This document shows, one piece after another, positions 22,247 to 34,605 of a DNA stretch of 64,000 bases. This stretch comes from Saccharina japonica. Its lineage: Eukaryota; Sar; Phaeophyceae; Laminariales; Laminariaceae. The stretch spans positions 1 to 64,000 of the forward strand of contig MEHQ01003767.1 of the NCBI GenBank assembly GCA_008828725.1, read 5' to 3'. A program made the position numbers and the translations under genes. The notes under the pieces were generated by a model. The model was not told where the DNA came from. It searched no databases and saw nothing but the letters and a program-made list of their open reading frames with translations. The number at the start of each line of letters is the position of its first letter. Positions within the stretch are counted from its first letter, which is position 1.

Positions 22247-24727
22247 AGAGAATGGGGCATGTTGGTATCGGGAACTGTGATAGAGCAAATCGGTGTCGGG
22301 ATGAAAGGTCTCGGACGCAGTCCTTCAAGCAAGGCATCGAGCGTAGGTCAGCATTCCCACGCCGGGCACGAGCAAGCACGAGGTTCGGTGACGAGCACGG
22401 GGCAGACGTGAGGTAGTTGCTGGTTTGTCCATCCAAGCCAGGAATTTGTGCCTTAATTTATTTCTGCCTCCCGGCTACTCCGAGCTCACGGGACCACGAA
22501 CTGCTGCGGCGAGCTGACGCGACCTTGGTGAACAGGGGAGATATGCGGCAAGGACGAGAATCAGCGAGTCCCGGAAAACAGCACGGTATGTGTGGAGGTA
22601 TAGGGATTGCCGACTGACGATAAGGTGCTATCTAACGATAGGCGAAGAAACGATGAGTGGGAGCAGTACCCGCGCTCCAGCAACGGGAGGCGGGCCGTTG
22701 TGCAAAAGCGAAAACGCAAAGGAAAATAATTAAATAAACCCGGAAGGGTTGGGGTGGATACAGGCATGCACATGTACGCACGAGAGCACGAGTAGAGGCG
22801 CGGCTGAATGGATGCGAGCAAGAGACGCCGGTTACCCGTACGAATATATGTGCCGAGGCACATGCACGATGGAATGGTTGTTTGTTAACCAGGGTTTCTT
22901 GCTTGATCGCGAGTGGTCGCCGACGTACAGGAAGCCGCGCCTGAGAATGCACACATGCGAGCATACGAGTACGTACGTCCGGACGATACACAATTTGCCT
23001 TCAAAGACGCCTGTGCACAGCCGGCTCGCTGTGAGTATGACCGATGGAATGGTTGTTTGTTAACCAGGGCGTTCGCACACATACGAGTATGTACGTTCGT
23101 ACGATACACTTTTGGTCTTTGAACACCTTTGGCCTTTGAAGAGCGCCTGCGTACAGCCAGTTTTGTTTTTTTTCGCAATGCCTGAAACATCTGCACGTCG
23201 GTGAACACGCACACAAAGAGAGCGAAGAAATGCAAGAAAAAAACAGTGATGACGAAAAACGCCAGTTTGGGGAAATATGTATATAAATACCGTCTGTTTA
23301 CAAGCGCTAGGCATGATACTCATAGAAATATCCCGGAGTATTGGCCACTATAATGATCTTGAGTCGGCGTGCTGTGGAGTGATTCTATATAGGAAGTTTC
23401 CTTTGGCTGCAAAAATGGCTCAATGTTGGACAGGGTCGTATACGATTCTGTTTGTAGGACAAGGTACGGCTGATGACCGGAAAAACGGTCGAATCTAACT
23501 TATTGTTGGTTGAGGTTCGGAAGGAGGAACCTGGGAGGGAAATCAACGCATGGGTATCCATGTATAGGTGTGAAAAATGTTAATCCGCATGAAGGAGAGG
23601 GAGGACCGAAATAATTGCCATGGGCTATGAGCAGTTATGTGTTGAACAAGTATTCAGAACGTTCACCCTCTTTGCATCTGACAACCGTAGATGTCTGTAT
23701 GGAATATGACAAATATCGAATCAGGCCGACTTTTATCACCAAACCCAGAATGTCGAGAGGATAGGAGGCAAAAATGCAGTTCAAAATTACACTAGTTAAG
23801 AGGAGGTATCGGTAAAGACTTAAGAACATGAGGCAGATTTGGAATAGTCCGAAAGTTTAGTATCTAGATATTGGGCAGGAGCCCTGATTCAAGAAGGCGG
23901 AGAGACTGCAAAGTACACAAGACATCGAGTGCAGCTTGCTAACCGTACACCTGCATGTGCGAGAGGCGGGAGACATGTCGCTACCGGATACAAAGTTTGT
24001 TGTGATACTCGAGGGAGACCAGGAATTTATGATCGTGACATTATTGGGTCGTACACATATTTCAAATATTTCCGCGCAGGTTGACAACTGGCGAGAGCTG
24101 TGATGGAGGCTGAAGATGGCGAGAACAAGGCACTGCCTCACACCATCAAGGTGCTGGTCCCGGGGAAGCGCTACAACATGCATCTTTCCGAGGATAAGCT
24201 GACAACTCTTAGCGAGGATTATGAAACTTGGTGTTGGCACCCACACGTAACCTCTAATAGTAGTAAAACGTTTTTGCATGTGTATTAAGTACGGGTTGGG
24301 TGGTTTAAAACTATGGGGTATAGTACGTTTCATTTAGTCAACAATACGGGAATATGGCAATACTTTCAAGTATTGTCGGTGAAACAAGAAATGCCAAGCA
24401 CCTGTTGACCTTGGACCGCAACACGAGAATATGACTATACTTTGTATTGGTTGGTAAAGCACGCACTGCCAAGCACCTGTGGCCCTCGAGGAAATTAAAT
24501 TGGAGTAGTCCACATTATTAGCTAGTTAACTTAGTCCTAGTTGTTACAGCAACAGTCTCTACGTGACAGTAGTTAGTCCATTATGCACTCATCTGAGAGT
24601 GACAATGAACTTGGCGGGGCGAATGTGGTGATACTGGGTGTTGTTTAGCTTTTAATATACATAATTCAGTTTCATTGAAGTTTAGTATGGTATCGTGGGT
24701 TTCAATATAAACCAGTAGGGTGTCTAT
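22247..24727 (+). other. No intact gene; possible gypsy C-terminal remnant and a short duplication
   Basis: A short plus-strand stretch at about 23386-23480 (FPLAAKMAQCWTGSYTILFVG) resembles the end of a gypsy integrase, so the element may extend to about 23.6 kb with an insertion between. A sequence of about 30 bp around ATGGAATGGTTGTTTGTTAA occurs twice (near 22870 and 23043). A GCCAAGCACCTGT motif also occurs twice (near 24393 and 24470). Nothing else is identifiable. Confidence 0.4.
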
Positions 24728-25324
24728 TTAAGGGGCCCCTTCGGTCATGATGAAACACGAGTCTTACATCGTTGAAAATATATATATTTTTCGTTTTTTT
24801 TACAGCAGAAATACTATTTCTGGTATAATAACACCATATCAGTACCCCTTACGGAAAACGGCATAGCTCCAGTTCTAATGCTCAGGTTTTCGCCCATTGA
24901 GTATGTGCAAAGAGCCTAGACAATGGTCAACATTTTTGTCTCGGGAGGCATATCGATCAGACGCCTTGGTCGTCACGAAAAGTACCTCTAAAGAGGCACT
25001 TTTCCTTTTCGTAAAAGTACCTCTAAAGAGGCACTTTTCCTTTAAGGAAAAGTGCCTCTTTAGAGGTACTTTTCGTGACGACCAAGGCGTCTGATCGATA
25101 TGCCTCCCGATACACAAATGTTGACCATGGTCTAGGCTCTTTGCAAATACTCTATATGGGCGAAAACCTGAGCATTAGGACTGGAGCTATGCCGTTTTCC
25201 GTAAGGAGTACTGATACGGTGTTATTATACCAGAAATTGTATTGCTGCTGTAAAAAAAACGAAAAATATATATGTTTCAACGATGGAAGGCTCGTGTTTC
25301 ATCATGACCGAAGGGGCCCCTTAA
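24728..25324. mobile_element. Long-palindrome MITE flanked by TTAA
   Basis: Almost the whole element is one inverted repeat: arms of about 315 and 281 bp meet near 25043. Both ends are TTAA followed inward by GGGGCCCCTTCGGTCATGAT, identical for at least 30 bp. TTAA at both ends fits a TTAA-targeting superfamily such as piggyBac. The left arm is longer because an internal segment with CTCTAAAGAGGCACTTTTCC is repeated. No transposase is present. Confidence 0.75.
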
Positions 25325-26060
25325 GGAAGAATTCGTAGAATTGCAAAGGAACGGTGTTTTTAGAGGCAGGTTGAGTACGTTCTATTGAAGAATCGTTGAA
25401 GATGAGGTCGTGAAGGACTGTCGAGTACGTTCTACCAAAAGAAGAGAGATTCCAGAAGCCTATCACTGGTCAGTTGAGAGCGTTTGAAATCAGTTGAGAG
25501 AATATGTACAGTAACGAGCCGATCATCAGCAGAGAGTATGATGATCTACGGAAACAGAGGCAAGATTTGAAGATGGGGTAGCTGGAAAGACGGTAGCTAC
25601 TCAGAATAGGATGTGTTAAAAATAGCCTTGAGAGAGGAGCAAAGCTCCCGTTGAGAAGAACGGCACGCAGATCTCTGACTACGTGATTTTAGGAAGAGTG
25701 GAATACGAGCAGTAGAAGACAGCATGACGAGCAGAGGTGCTCCGCCACACCCCCACCCTCCCAGTACTCGTTTCCCGGCCTCCAACTGCAACCGAGACGA
25801 TAATAAGACATAATACACTATCCTTGAATTGAGCTACTGTTGTATTGATACTACGAACCAATCAGCACATAGCATATTCTGCTGCTGTGCGAGGGAGAAG
25901 TAAGAGAGCTACCATCGGCTTTCATCAGAGCTTGATAACGCTTTCAAACGAGACCTCGCAGGCATTATAGGCGAATTCGATCACAAGTGCAAGCAACCAG
26001 CTACCGATATCCAACCCTTCGCTACAGCTGTAGCCGGGACACACCGCCCGTACCCTGGCC
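25325..26060. other. No recognisable gene
   Basis: Purine-rich on the plus strand to about 25600, then mixed sequence. GTCGAGTACGTTCTA-like motifs recur near 25370-25435. From about 25982 the sequence belongs to the duplicated Harbinger unit described next. No domain is visible. Confidence 0.4.
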
Positions 26061-26063
26061 GAC

Positions 26064-26426
26064 ATGAACAGGAACAGACTTCGTACGGTATTATCCGCGA
26101 CCGTATGTGCTGTGGCCGCATTTCCACAGTGGCAGCAGCTGCGCTTGGCACTTTTGTCTCCTGGCGGGGATAATTCCCAGTCGGACGACGATGCCCCCAA
26201 ACCCAAACGCAGGCGTTGCAGTCGCCCTCTACTTGACTACAGTAACAGTGGGTGGGCAATCATGCTCCGTCAGACGGCCCTACTCTCCGACCCAACGACA
26301 AAGAAAGCTGCGTATTCCCGCAGGAGGTTTCACGTACCGTACCCTTTCTTCAAGGAGCTGGTGAAGGAAAAAAGCAAAACGAGCCTGCTCAACCATGCCT
26401 GTTCGTTCCATCGAAAACTTTCATAA
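26064..26426 (+). pseudogene. PIF/Harbinger-like transposase N-terminus, copy 1
   Basis: A 120-residue frame from an ATG at 26064. It has an acidic/basic stretch (SDDDAPKPKRRR) and then WAIMLRQTALLSDPTTKK..RRFHVPYPFFKELVKE, the pattern seen at the start of many PIF/Harbinger transposases before the helix-turn-helix. The DDE catalytic part is absent; the sequence runs into repeats after 26426. It could be a first exon, but no continuation was found. The upstream 80 bp is also shared with copy 2. Confidence 0.6.
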
Positions 26427-27935
26427 CGCCAGCTTTGACAACAACGAAAACATGCACGAAACGAGCACGTGAATAGCGAGAAAAAAACGTCCTTCCAGAT
26501 CCACGGCCAAAAAGCACAGAACAAAACAATAACAACACCCACGACGCATCCAAAACCAAAAAGAAAGCACCCACCACAAGTAAATAAAGCGAGCCTGTCT
26601 CAAACATTTCAGTTCGTTCCACGAAAACGTTCGTAACAACAAAAACATGCACGGAACGAGCACGCGAGCAGCGGAGTGAAAAAACCTGCTCCCATGTCCA
26701 CGGCCTAGAAGCACATAAGCAAAAACAGAAAACAAAACCATTACTCATCAGACACCGAAACAAAACGCCGCTAACCCTAGGAAAACCAAAATGACGCGCC
26801 TGCTCAAACATGCCTGCTTGTTTTATCAAAACGTTCATAACACAAGTGCAAGAAACCAGCTACTGATGTCCAACCCTTTGCTACTGCTGTAGCCGGGACA
26901 CCCCGCTCGTACGCTGGCTGACATGAACACGAACAGACTTCGTACGGTATTGGCCACGATCGTATGTGCTGTGGCCGCGATTCAACATTGGCAGCAGCTG
27001 CGCTTGGCACTTTTGTCTCGTGGCGGGGATGATTTCGAATCGGACGACGATGCCCCAAAACCCGAAGGCAGGCGTTAAAGTCGCCATCTACTTTACTACA
27101 GCAACAGTGGGTGGGCAATCATGCTCCGTCAGACGGCCCTACTCTCCGACCCAACGACAAAGAAAGCTGCGTATTTCCGCAGGAGGTTCCGCGTACCGTA
27201 CCCTTTCTTTAAGGAGCTGTTAAACGAAAAACCAAAACGAGCGTGCTCAACCATGCCTGTTCGTTCCATCCAAAACTTTCATAACGCCAGCTTTGACAAC
27301 AACGAAAACATGCACAAAACGAGCACACGAACAGCGAGAAAAAAAAGGATATTTCAGATCCACGGCCAAGAAGCACAGAAAAACAATAATAACACCCACG
27401 ACGCATCCAACACCAAAACAAAAGCACCCAGGACAAATTAAAAAGGGAGCCTGCTCAAACATATATGCTCGTTCCATCAAAGCGTTCATAGCGCCAGCTT
27501 TGACAACAACGAAAACATGCACGAAACGAGCATGCGAACAGCGGGGGGGGAAACCCTCCTTCCAGGTCCACGGCCAAAACTCGCAAAATCAAAACATCAA
27601 CTCCCACTGCGTTTCGGAAATGGAAACCAAACACCATGACAAAGAACAAAAAAAAAAGCGCGCCTGATCAAACATGTCTGCTCGTTCCACAAAAAATAAA
27701 CATAACGCCAGCTTTGACAACACCCAAAACATGCACAAAACGGGCACGTGAACAGCGGAAAACAAATCCATACTTCTAGGTCCACGGCCAAGAGCCACAA
27801 AAACAAAAACAAAACAAAAAAAAGACGCATCCGAAACCGAAAAAAAACACCCACGACAAAAAAACCAAAAAAAGCGAGCTTGCTTAAACGTGTCTGCTCA
27901 TTCCATCAAAGCGTTCATAACGCCCAACGAAACGA
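26395..27935. repeat. Tandem repeats of about 210 bp around the Harbinger copies
   Basis: Units starting TCGTTCCATC..AAAACGTTCATAACGCC occur near 26403, 26612, 26820, 27261, 27470, 27681 and 27899. Each includes the AAAACATGCACGAAACGAGC and CCACGGCCAA motifs and then A-rich sequence. Spacing is close to 210 bp except where the second transposase N-terminus interrupts. They probably derive from an intron or 3' part of the transposon that expanded in tandem. Confidence 0.65.
26923..27250 (+). pseudogene. PIF/Harbinger-like transposase N-terminus, copy 2 (stop codon)
   Basis: A tandem duplicate of copy 1, offset by about 859 bp, beginning at the ATG at 26923. The reading is close to copy 1 but has an in-frame TAA at 27076-27078, in place of the TGC of copy 1. 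The conserved end reads RRFRVPYPFFKELL. The catalytic region is again missing, so neither copy can act as a transposase by itself. Confidence 0.6.
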
Positions 27936-28023
27936 GCTTTTGCGTTCGGATATTTTTAATCCGCTCTTCCGCCGTAACGATCCGTTCTTCGAATATGTTC
28001 AGAGAAATAAAAACGACCCCCCA

Positions 28024-28868
28024 CTACAATGAAAGCAGGCAATCAGTTCTCGTCGTTTTTTGCCCACACCCATTGCGTGCCTTCAGCCCTCTTTCCCCGG
28101 CGTCCAGTGCTTGCCCACCGGCTGCGAGCCCCCGTTTCGAACGCTGCCCCCGGCCGTTTGTACCCAGCTTGCACCCAGATGACCCTCCACCCCCCTTCTC
28201 ATCTTCTCCGAAATGAATGTCGCCGATGTCTCGTGTGCCGCATATGTCGCTACTGGAAAAGGTTGCACTGCCTACTTCGTGTGAAAGGGTTCGGAATGAG
28301 CCCATGGAGGACGTTCGGTCGGCATGAAAGGCGTCTCCTTGAAACCGAAATGCGTCACTTCTAGTCGGGACTTGGCCGACGACATCGAAACGCCTGACAT
28401 ACCCGTAAGGCCCGCCTTGATCCGCGACCGGAGCGGCGATACCTTGCCCGCTGAAACCGGGCAGGCGGTTTCCCACCGCCACAGGGACCTCGTTGGCGTG
28501 CCCGTACTGCTCAGTCACGTCCCGTCCCGAGTCTTGGCCAGCCGACGGGCTCACGCGGCGGGGGTCAGTTGAGCCGACAGAGCTGACGGGAGACTCGTTT
28601 CCATCCCGCACGCGGCCGCCCAAGTCTCTTCCCGATCGTGCCGCATGCTCGCCGCGTTGAACGCGCGTTTCAAGGGGGTTGGCAATGACGCCTTCGATAC
28701 ACAGGCGTCCAGTTTGTCGAGTTATTCCACGCTCTATCTTGCTGCGGTGGCCCGTCCGGTGTGTGGGCCGCGTAGACTCCCGACACCGTATGACATTGTG
28801 CCCACCCGTGCATCCATATGCCCGTTGTCGCTCCTTGCTGTGCTGTTGTAGTCGTCCGTCGATAAGCG
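28024..28868 (-). other. GC-rich open stretch downstream of the coiled-coil ORF
   Basis: An open minus-strand frame of about 280 codons, rich in Gly, Arg, Ser and Asp, directly follows the ORF at 28869-29768 on the same strand. It lacks an ATG at its upstream end and shows no domain. It may be a further exon of the same gene, a transposon remnant, or chance openness in GC-rich DNA. Confidence 0.25.
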
Positions 28869-29768
28869 TCAAGTTCTCGGTGGTTGCAGGCGGGAGTAGG
28901 ACCTCGGAAGAACGGCGTTGATGTCCTCCGGGGCTGGTTCAGCATCCATCCCCACGTCGGCCCCGCCCGGCGTCGCGCGAGTGGTGCGCGGTTGGTTACA
29001 GCAAGCGTCTCCCATTCGTAACGACTTACTCCCACCAGCGATGGTGGCATCATTATCCTCAGGACCAGCCAGGAGCTTTATCCGTTTTGTGCGGACAGCA
29101 TCGGCTAGCTCATCTTGGCCGTCGTCTCGATAAAGCTTCTCAATATGTGCCAGTTGCTTGGACTTGCAATCGTCCTTGTTGGAGATCACATCCCGGGCAA
29201 CTTCGGAGACGAGGACTTCGAGGTGGCCGCACATATCGGCCATGCGCTTCTCGCCTTGCTCGAAACGCTCGTCCTGGCGGGTGTTGCGGTCGTGTCGCAG
29301 TTTCCGATCGTTTACCTTGCGCTCCAGCTTCTTCATTCCTTCTCTGTCCGCCCCTGGAGCCCGAGGAACCATCATTTGGAGGTCTGCAAAAAAACGAAGG
29401 GAAGACGCTCCAGCGTTTGGTCCGGGTTTCCCCTTCGCACCACCTTTGGCACTGCCCACGTTGGGGCCAGAGCTCATGCGCATTGAGAAATCCTTGCCTA
29501 GGGAGGAGCTGAGGGGACCAAATAAGACCGACGAGAGCATATACGGAGGGAGACATCCGTATGGTTTCGTCTTGTCGTCGAGGAAGGCCTCCTCCTCACG
29601 CTGTGAATCGTCATCGCCTGAGAGTTTCTTCTTTTCTGCCGGATCTGGTGTGCCGCCCACGGCGTTGTCCGCCTCTTGCGCCTGACCCGCTGAGCCGTCC
29701 ACGGCATTGTCCCCCCCTGGCGACGGACCCGCCTCCTCTAGATTTGGGTTCCGCACAGAGGCGAACAA
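28869..29768 (-). CDS. Hypothetical coiled-coil-like protein, possibly transposon accessory
   Basis: This 299-residue minus-strand frame has an acidic N-terminal part (repeated GGDNAVDG-like motifs), a middle with FADLQMMVPRAPG, and a long charged helical segment (EGMKKLERKVNDRKLRHDR.. to ELADAVRTKRIKLLAG). A neighbouring frame at 29770-29958 (VMKLWVEEHMKKEEARTKR) may be an upstream exon or be frameshifted from it. Some PIF/Harbinger elements carry a second Myb-like ORF, and copies of a Harbinger N-terminus lie 2 kb away, but no Myb motif is visible. Function is unknown. Whether it is expressed cannot be judged. Confidence 0.4.
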   Translation of the reverse strand: MFASVRNPNLEEAGPSPGGDNAVDGSAGQAQEADNAVGGTPDPAEKKKLSGDDDSQREEEAFLDDKTKPYGCLPPYMLSSVLFGPLSSSLGKDFSMRMSSGPNVGSAKGGAKGKPGPNAGASSLRFFADLQMMVPRAPGADREGMKKLERKVNDRKLRHDRNTRQDERFEQGEKRMADMCGHLEVLVSEVARDVISNKDDCKSKQLAHIEKLYRDDGQDELADAVRTKRIKLLAGPEDNDATIAGGSKSLRMGDACCNQPRTTRATPGGADVGMDAEPAPEDINAVLPRSYSRLQPPRT

Positions 29769-30415
29769 GTCATCCTCCGTGGGAGAGTAAGTCCCTATCG
29801 GCTTTGCCCGCCCTTTTCGTTCTGGCTTCCTCCTTTTTCATATGTTCTTCCACCCAGAGCTTCATCACCGGCGCATCCATCAGGTTACCCCACTGGTGAT
29901 CTGAAGACAGCTGTCCGGTCGAGGGCTTGACCCTGGAAACCGCGAACGACGGTAGCACGAACGACGAAGGAATGGGCGTTGAACGAGTGTGGCCGCACGT
30001 TGGGGCGCACTCTATTAGAGCTTCGATACATGTTAATCCTCCGAAACAACTAATCCAATCGGCACGTTTGAGGAACCGCGTTCTCGATTAACGCTGGCTA
30101 TCTTACCGAACGATAGTAGGAACTCGCGCAGGACGACTGCAATTCTCGGCACCGTTTGTAAGTAGGCGGAACGTGGACATTCCCCCATCCCATTCACTAT
30201 CTTCGCACTTCCGTCTTTCTCCCTCCCTAGTCGTACCTCAGATCCGGGGTCACAAAGTAGGCTCCTCTCCCTCCTCCCCCACTACGGTCCTTGCCTTGCA
30301 TTGTTATCGCGAGAATATTTCAGCACTTTCTTCCCTCGTCAACGTTCGTCGAATTTTGCTCACCCCCGCTATAATATGCGCTCTCGACAGTCGGTGTCAT
30401 TTAAGAATGAAAACC

Positions 30416-30492
30416 TCCATGGGGAGAATCGAACCCTCGACATCCGGACCTACAGGCTTCGTGGCTACCAGTTAGACCACCGGGGGCGACCA
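30416..30492 (-). ncRNA. tRNA-like / SINE-type sequence
   Basis: On the minus strand, TGGTCTAACTGGTAGCC resembles a tRNA D arm and Pol III A box, and GGTTCGATTCTCC about 30 nt later resembles a T arm and B box. A 7-bp acceptor stem and a good anticodon stem cannot be formed, so this is probably a tRNA pseudogene or the head of a tRNA-derived SINE and not a working tRNA. Confidence 0.4.
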
Positions 30493-32640
30493 TTAGGTGT
30501 TGGTTATTATATCATCGGTATGCTTCTTGCCAAATTACAAGCGAATGCGTTTTTCTAAATTTGCCGGCGCCTTTGTAAAGGGACCCTGCGAAACTGCTCT
30601 TAACACACGACCGCACGCCCGACGAAAAAGTGAAACTAAAAACGCATTTTACGGCAAAAAATATAACAAACATCCATCATGATGCGTCCCTCGCGTTGAG
30701 ACCCAAGTAGTTCGCACAGTGCCGCGAGGACACCCGTTGTCTCCCTACATGCACCAGTGCATGCCTTTGTCTTCTTTATTTTTGTTCCCGCTTTTCCCTT
30801 CTTCCTCCTTTCCTTCTCCCTTTTCCTTTTCCGTTTTGTGTTTCTTCTTTATCCCGTTATCCCCTGTATCGCATTTCGCTTACTTTCTGTTCGCTTCCTT
30901 GCTCTTCTTGGTAGCGGATTCAACATTTTATCTCTGGACTACAAGTTCCCCGCACTGCTTGCGAGCCTGCAAACCTCTTGATTGTTTTATTTCTTGCTTC
31001 ATTGATCCTTTTTCTTCCACTTTCGATTCAGATTTTCACGTCGATTTGTGTCCTCCCGTTGTTCTTTCGTAAGTACCGGTATTTATTATGATGTCTCCTC
31101 GGTTTCTGTTGCGACTCGTACAGCGTGTCAAATATATCTGATGCGTACGTACGCTGATCTCACTTTTTATTTTCGTCCGAGATCACAGCAGCATACGATT
31201 TGTTTTAGTTACTGTTTTGCAGACTGTGTGCAGCAGGTACTATTTGCGTTTATATTTCTCCTCCTGATGATGTCATATTCAACTCCGGAGGTATTGGAGC
31301 CTGTTCTGTCAACACGGACGGCACTGCTATGTCGATGAGTGCATGTGAGAACAACAACAATCAATCTCGGCGGAGTCATAAGCACAGCAGACCATGAGCA
31401 CAGCAGATGGGTGGCTGGCAGGGATGGCGCTAGCCTGCGAAAAACCAAAAGGGGTATGTAGAGGGGTCGACTACGGAGCAGGGCCGGGCGCGAAGCCTGG
31501 TGATGGTAGAGCTTGGAGGCAGCAGCACACCTGACACAAAATTAATACTGGAGCTAACGTCTCGGGGAAATGATGGGGGAAAGGCGATCTTGCAGGTCGT
31601 GATGCGCAACAGTTCCTTGGGCGACGTCATAATTAGATGATCGCGTTTGCTCGTCAGAAATCATTGATGCGTATACCAGGTGCGTTTTGAAAGGATCACA
31701 TAAAAAACAAAAAAGATCACAGGAAGCTGTGGTTGACATTTCCTATGCATGTATATCTTCGTTCGCCTTTTTGCCCAATGCAGCAGTATATTGTTAGGAG
31801 GGCAACCGTGACCTGGCCCTCCTGCTAACCCATGCAGGACTACCTGCGCCGCGGGAGTGAAAACGAAGTATCACGAATTACTAAAGTAGCGAGCGGGCAT
31901 ATGGTCGTGGCGAAATCCTCGAACCCATGGAGCGATAAAGCCACCGAGATAACTGTTTGAAATCTGCACTGTATAAGGCGCGGCGAAGACACTGGTTGAC
32001 GGTCGCTAGGCAGACGGTGTCCGTTTTTGCAGTGTTGGTCCATTGCAACAGAAGGTCCTTCTCTACGTATGGGAGTGGAATATTATATGTTGCAGATTGA
32101 TCTCCAAGGTCCTCCGCTGGTCTTCATACTCGAGGTAACAGCCTCCCTTCGTTCGCTCGAACAGGCAGCACGCCGTAGCTGCAAAGGAGCGAATGGACGC
32201 AAACGGAAACGAGATATACACAACAGATCGATACAAAAGACGCAACGAACTACAGTAGGAAGTAAATACACCAAACTGCAGAAATGTTACTTGTACCATC
32301 AACATGCTAGATTTCGATTGCTGTGAGAGTATATGCGTACGCGTGGAAGGTACCCGTAGTCGTTCCGACTGTTAGAAGCACGCGGAGGGGCGACCACCCC
32401 ATGGTAGCTGGGGCCGTGTTGTGTGCCCGTATCACACGTACGCAGCATTGCCCCCACCCTACTGCTGCACGCGATTCTTGACCTTATAACGTACCGCACT
32501 ACAGTAATTGTTCTTGTTATCTCACTTCTTTATTGCGCGTACGTGTGTCACACATCTAATGTATATGAAGTTATGTGTAGGCCCCAACAGATGTAAAATG
32601 TAAAAGTGAAAAAAACAGCACCCACGAGGACAAACTATAT
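30493..32640. other. No recognisable gene
   Basis: The first part (about 30770-30860) is strongly pyrimidine-rich on the plus strand. The remainder is mixed sequence with only short, unconvincing frames and no repeats I could tie to other parts of the window. Confidence 0.4.
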
Positions 32641-34354
32641 CGAATTAGTAGGGCTGTGAGTTGGCTGACCAATAGTTGCCAGCTAGTTATTAGCTGGCTA
32701 GTTTTTTAAGTTAGTTGCGGCGGTGCCAACGATCCAATTATTTTTATTTATGGGTTTCCTTGCTTGCAGGAAGTCTTGTTTGGTACGGGTGTGTATTTCT
32801 CGGCGCCTCCAAGCAGCACCACCAAGCACAAAGAGAGGCCTTCCACAACTCGTGGCGCATCAACCCATCGCCATCGACGGTGCCGGTGCCGATGGCAGGG
32901 CCGAGGGTGCCGGCACCGCTGAGCCTGGCCTGTCGTCTGTCGACGGACAATGGCGGTGATTGAGCGTCCGACGAAATAGTGACTGTACCGAGCGCTCCTC
33001 CGAAAGCGAGTGCACGCGACAAGGTGGCGGTTCGCTACCGCGTACAGAAGGAGTGCCGGCTTTCCAAGCCCTTAAAACATGGACAGGGATTCATACTTTG
33101 ATGCGATATGATTTGCGGGGTTCGGCATGTTTGTAGTCCATCTGGGACAATATTTCCAATATATTCCCCGCACCACGCTGCATTTTTCTCAGGATGTGTT
33201 GAGCTGTGTTCAGAAAATCTGAAGGCACCATCAGGAAGCTCAACACTGCGCGCACATTCTCACGGTTTTGTTTAATAATGATTATACCAAAAAAACGTAT
33301 AAACAAGCCCCTTGTTTCCCTGGGTGTAATACTTTTCACACTCAACTTCTGAGCACTGATTTGGGGAGCTATGACCATAGGCCGCCGGCCATTTTTTTTC
33401 ACAATAATTAAATAGCTTTTTGAGGGAGATACATATGAGGGAAGCAATGTATATTGAAGATCGTTTTCCCCTGGTTACTACTGTTTGACAAAAATCGTGC
33501 GATATACAAATAAAAAACGGCGAACGATTGCTCTCGCCCACACCTCCAGACCGTTTCTTTTTCGTTTGCAGCAATGTGAAATTGCGTGAGATACTCATAA
33601 CTTTGCCCAAAATGACTGATATTGTTCTAATTTGGCCTTTTGGAGTTTTGTTTTAATGCATTGTTGCGCAACTACTTGAATTTACGTAGTGTGGGTCTTT
33701 CTTTTTCTTTCTCGTTCTCAGCATCGATTCCTCTTGTCTTTGCGGTCACGAATATGGTTGTATCATACTCTAGCTACGTACACCACTCCAGCCTCTGTGC
33801 TCCCATCGGTTGTTGTGTTGTGTAGGGGCGTTCTGCGTCGGTAGAATGTTCGGTGTGTGTAGGCCGATAAAACTGAGAGCCAAAAGTTACCGTAATTTAT
33901 AATCAAACCCTTACTTTGCTAATAAAGTACTTTTTTGCCGATTTTTTTTTTAATTACCTCAAATCCCCCCTTCGGGAGAATTTTTATAGAATTAAAAAAG
34001 TAAGAAAACAAAACGCAAATACTCCACTACTGTAGTTATGACTATAAACGTCATTGGAAATATTTTTTGCCGGACGGACCATACGAGTATACAGTAAAAG
34101 GTAGAACTCTGGTATTATGGTTCATGCGGTCAACTGTGATGGCGGGACTTTGTCCCAACGTGCTATTACTGTACTAATACAAGTATGTCTCTGTCATAAG
34201 TGTGTCAACTGAATGATGAGCACCTCTGGCTGGGGTGTTTGAGTGATGCTCTCCCTGAGCTGTGTGTCGATCCCAGTATTTTTTGGTCGATCCCAGTCTA
34301 TTTTGTGTCCTAATTTTAGTTTGCACGGATGATGTGCTACTGCCTGCCTCACGA

Positions 34355-34373
34355 GTTAGGGTTAGGGTTAGGG
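34355..34373 (+). repeat. Short interstitial (TTAGGG)3 tract
   Basis: Three perfect GTTAGG-type repeats inside the hAT-like element, a second telomere-like tract besides 9271-9307. Too short to indicate a chromosome end. Confidence 0.6.
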
Positions 34374-34605
34374 CAGGCTGAGACGAAGTTAAGAAACATA
34401 CCTGTTTCGTGATCAAAACCAGAGATAAACTTGGCCCATTTATCATGCTTTTTGTGTGTAAAATGAAGGATACATTGCGTAATGTTTTACTCCGGCGGCC
34501 CGGCGGGTCCTCCGGGGGCGCCTCCAGCGGAGCCCCCTCAGCCGAGGGGGGCTTTTTTGGCTCGCTTCGCTCGCCTGACTTTGGTCAACTATTAATAGTT
34601 GCGCC

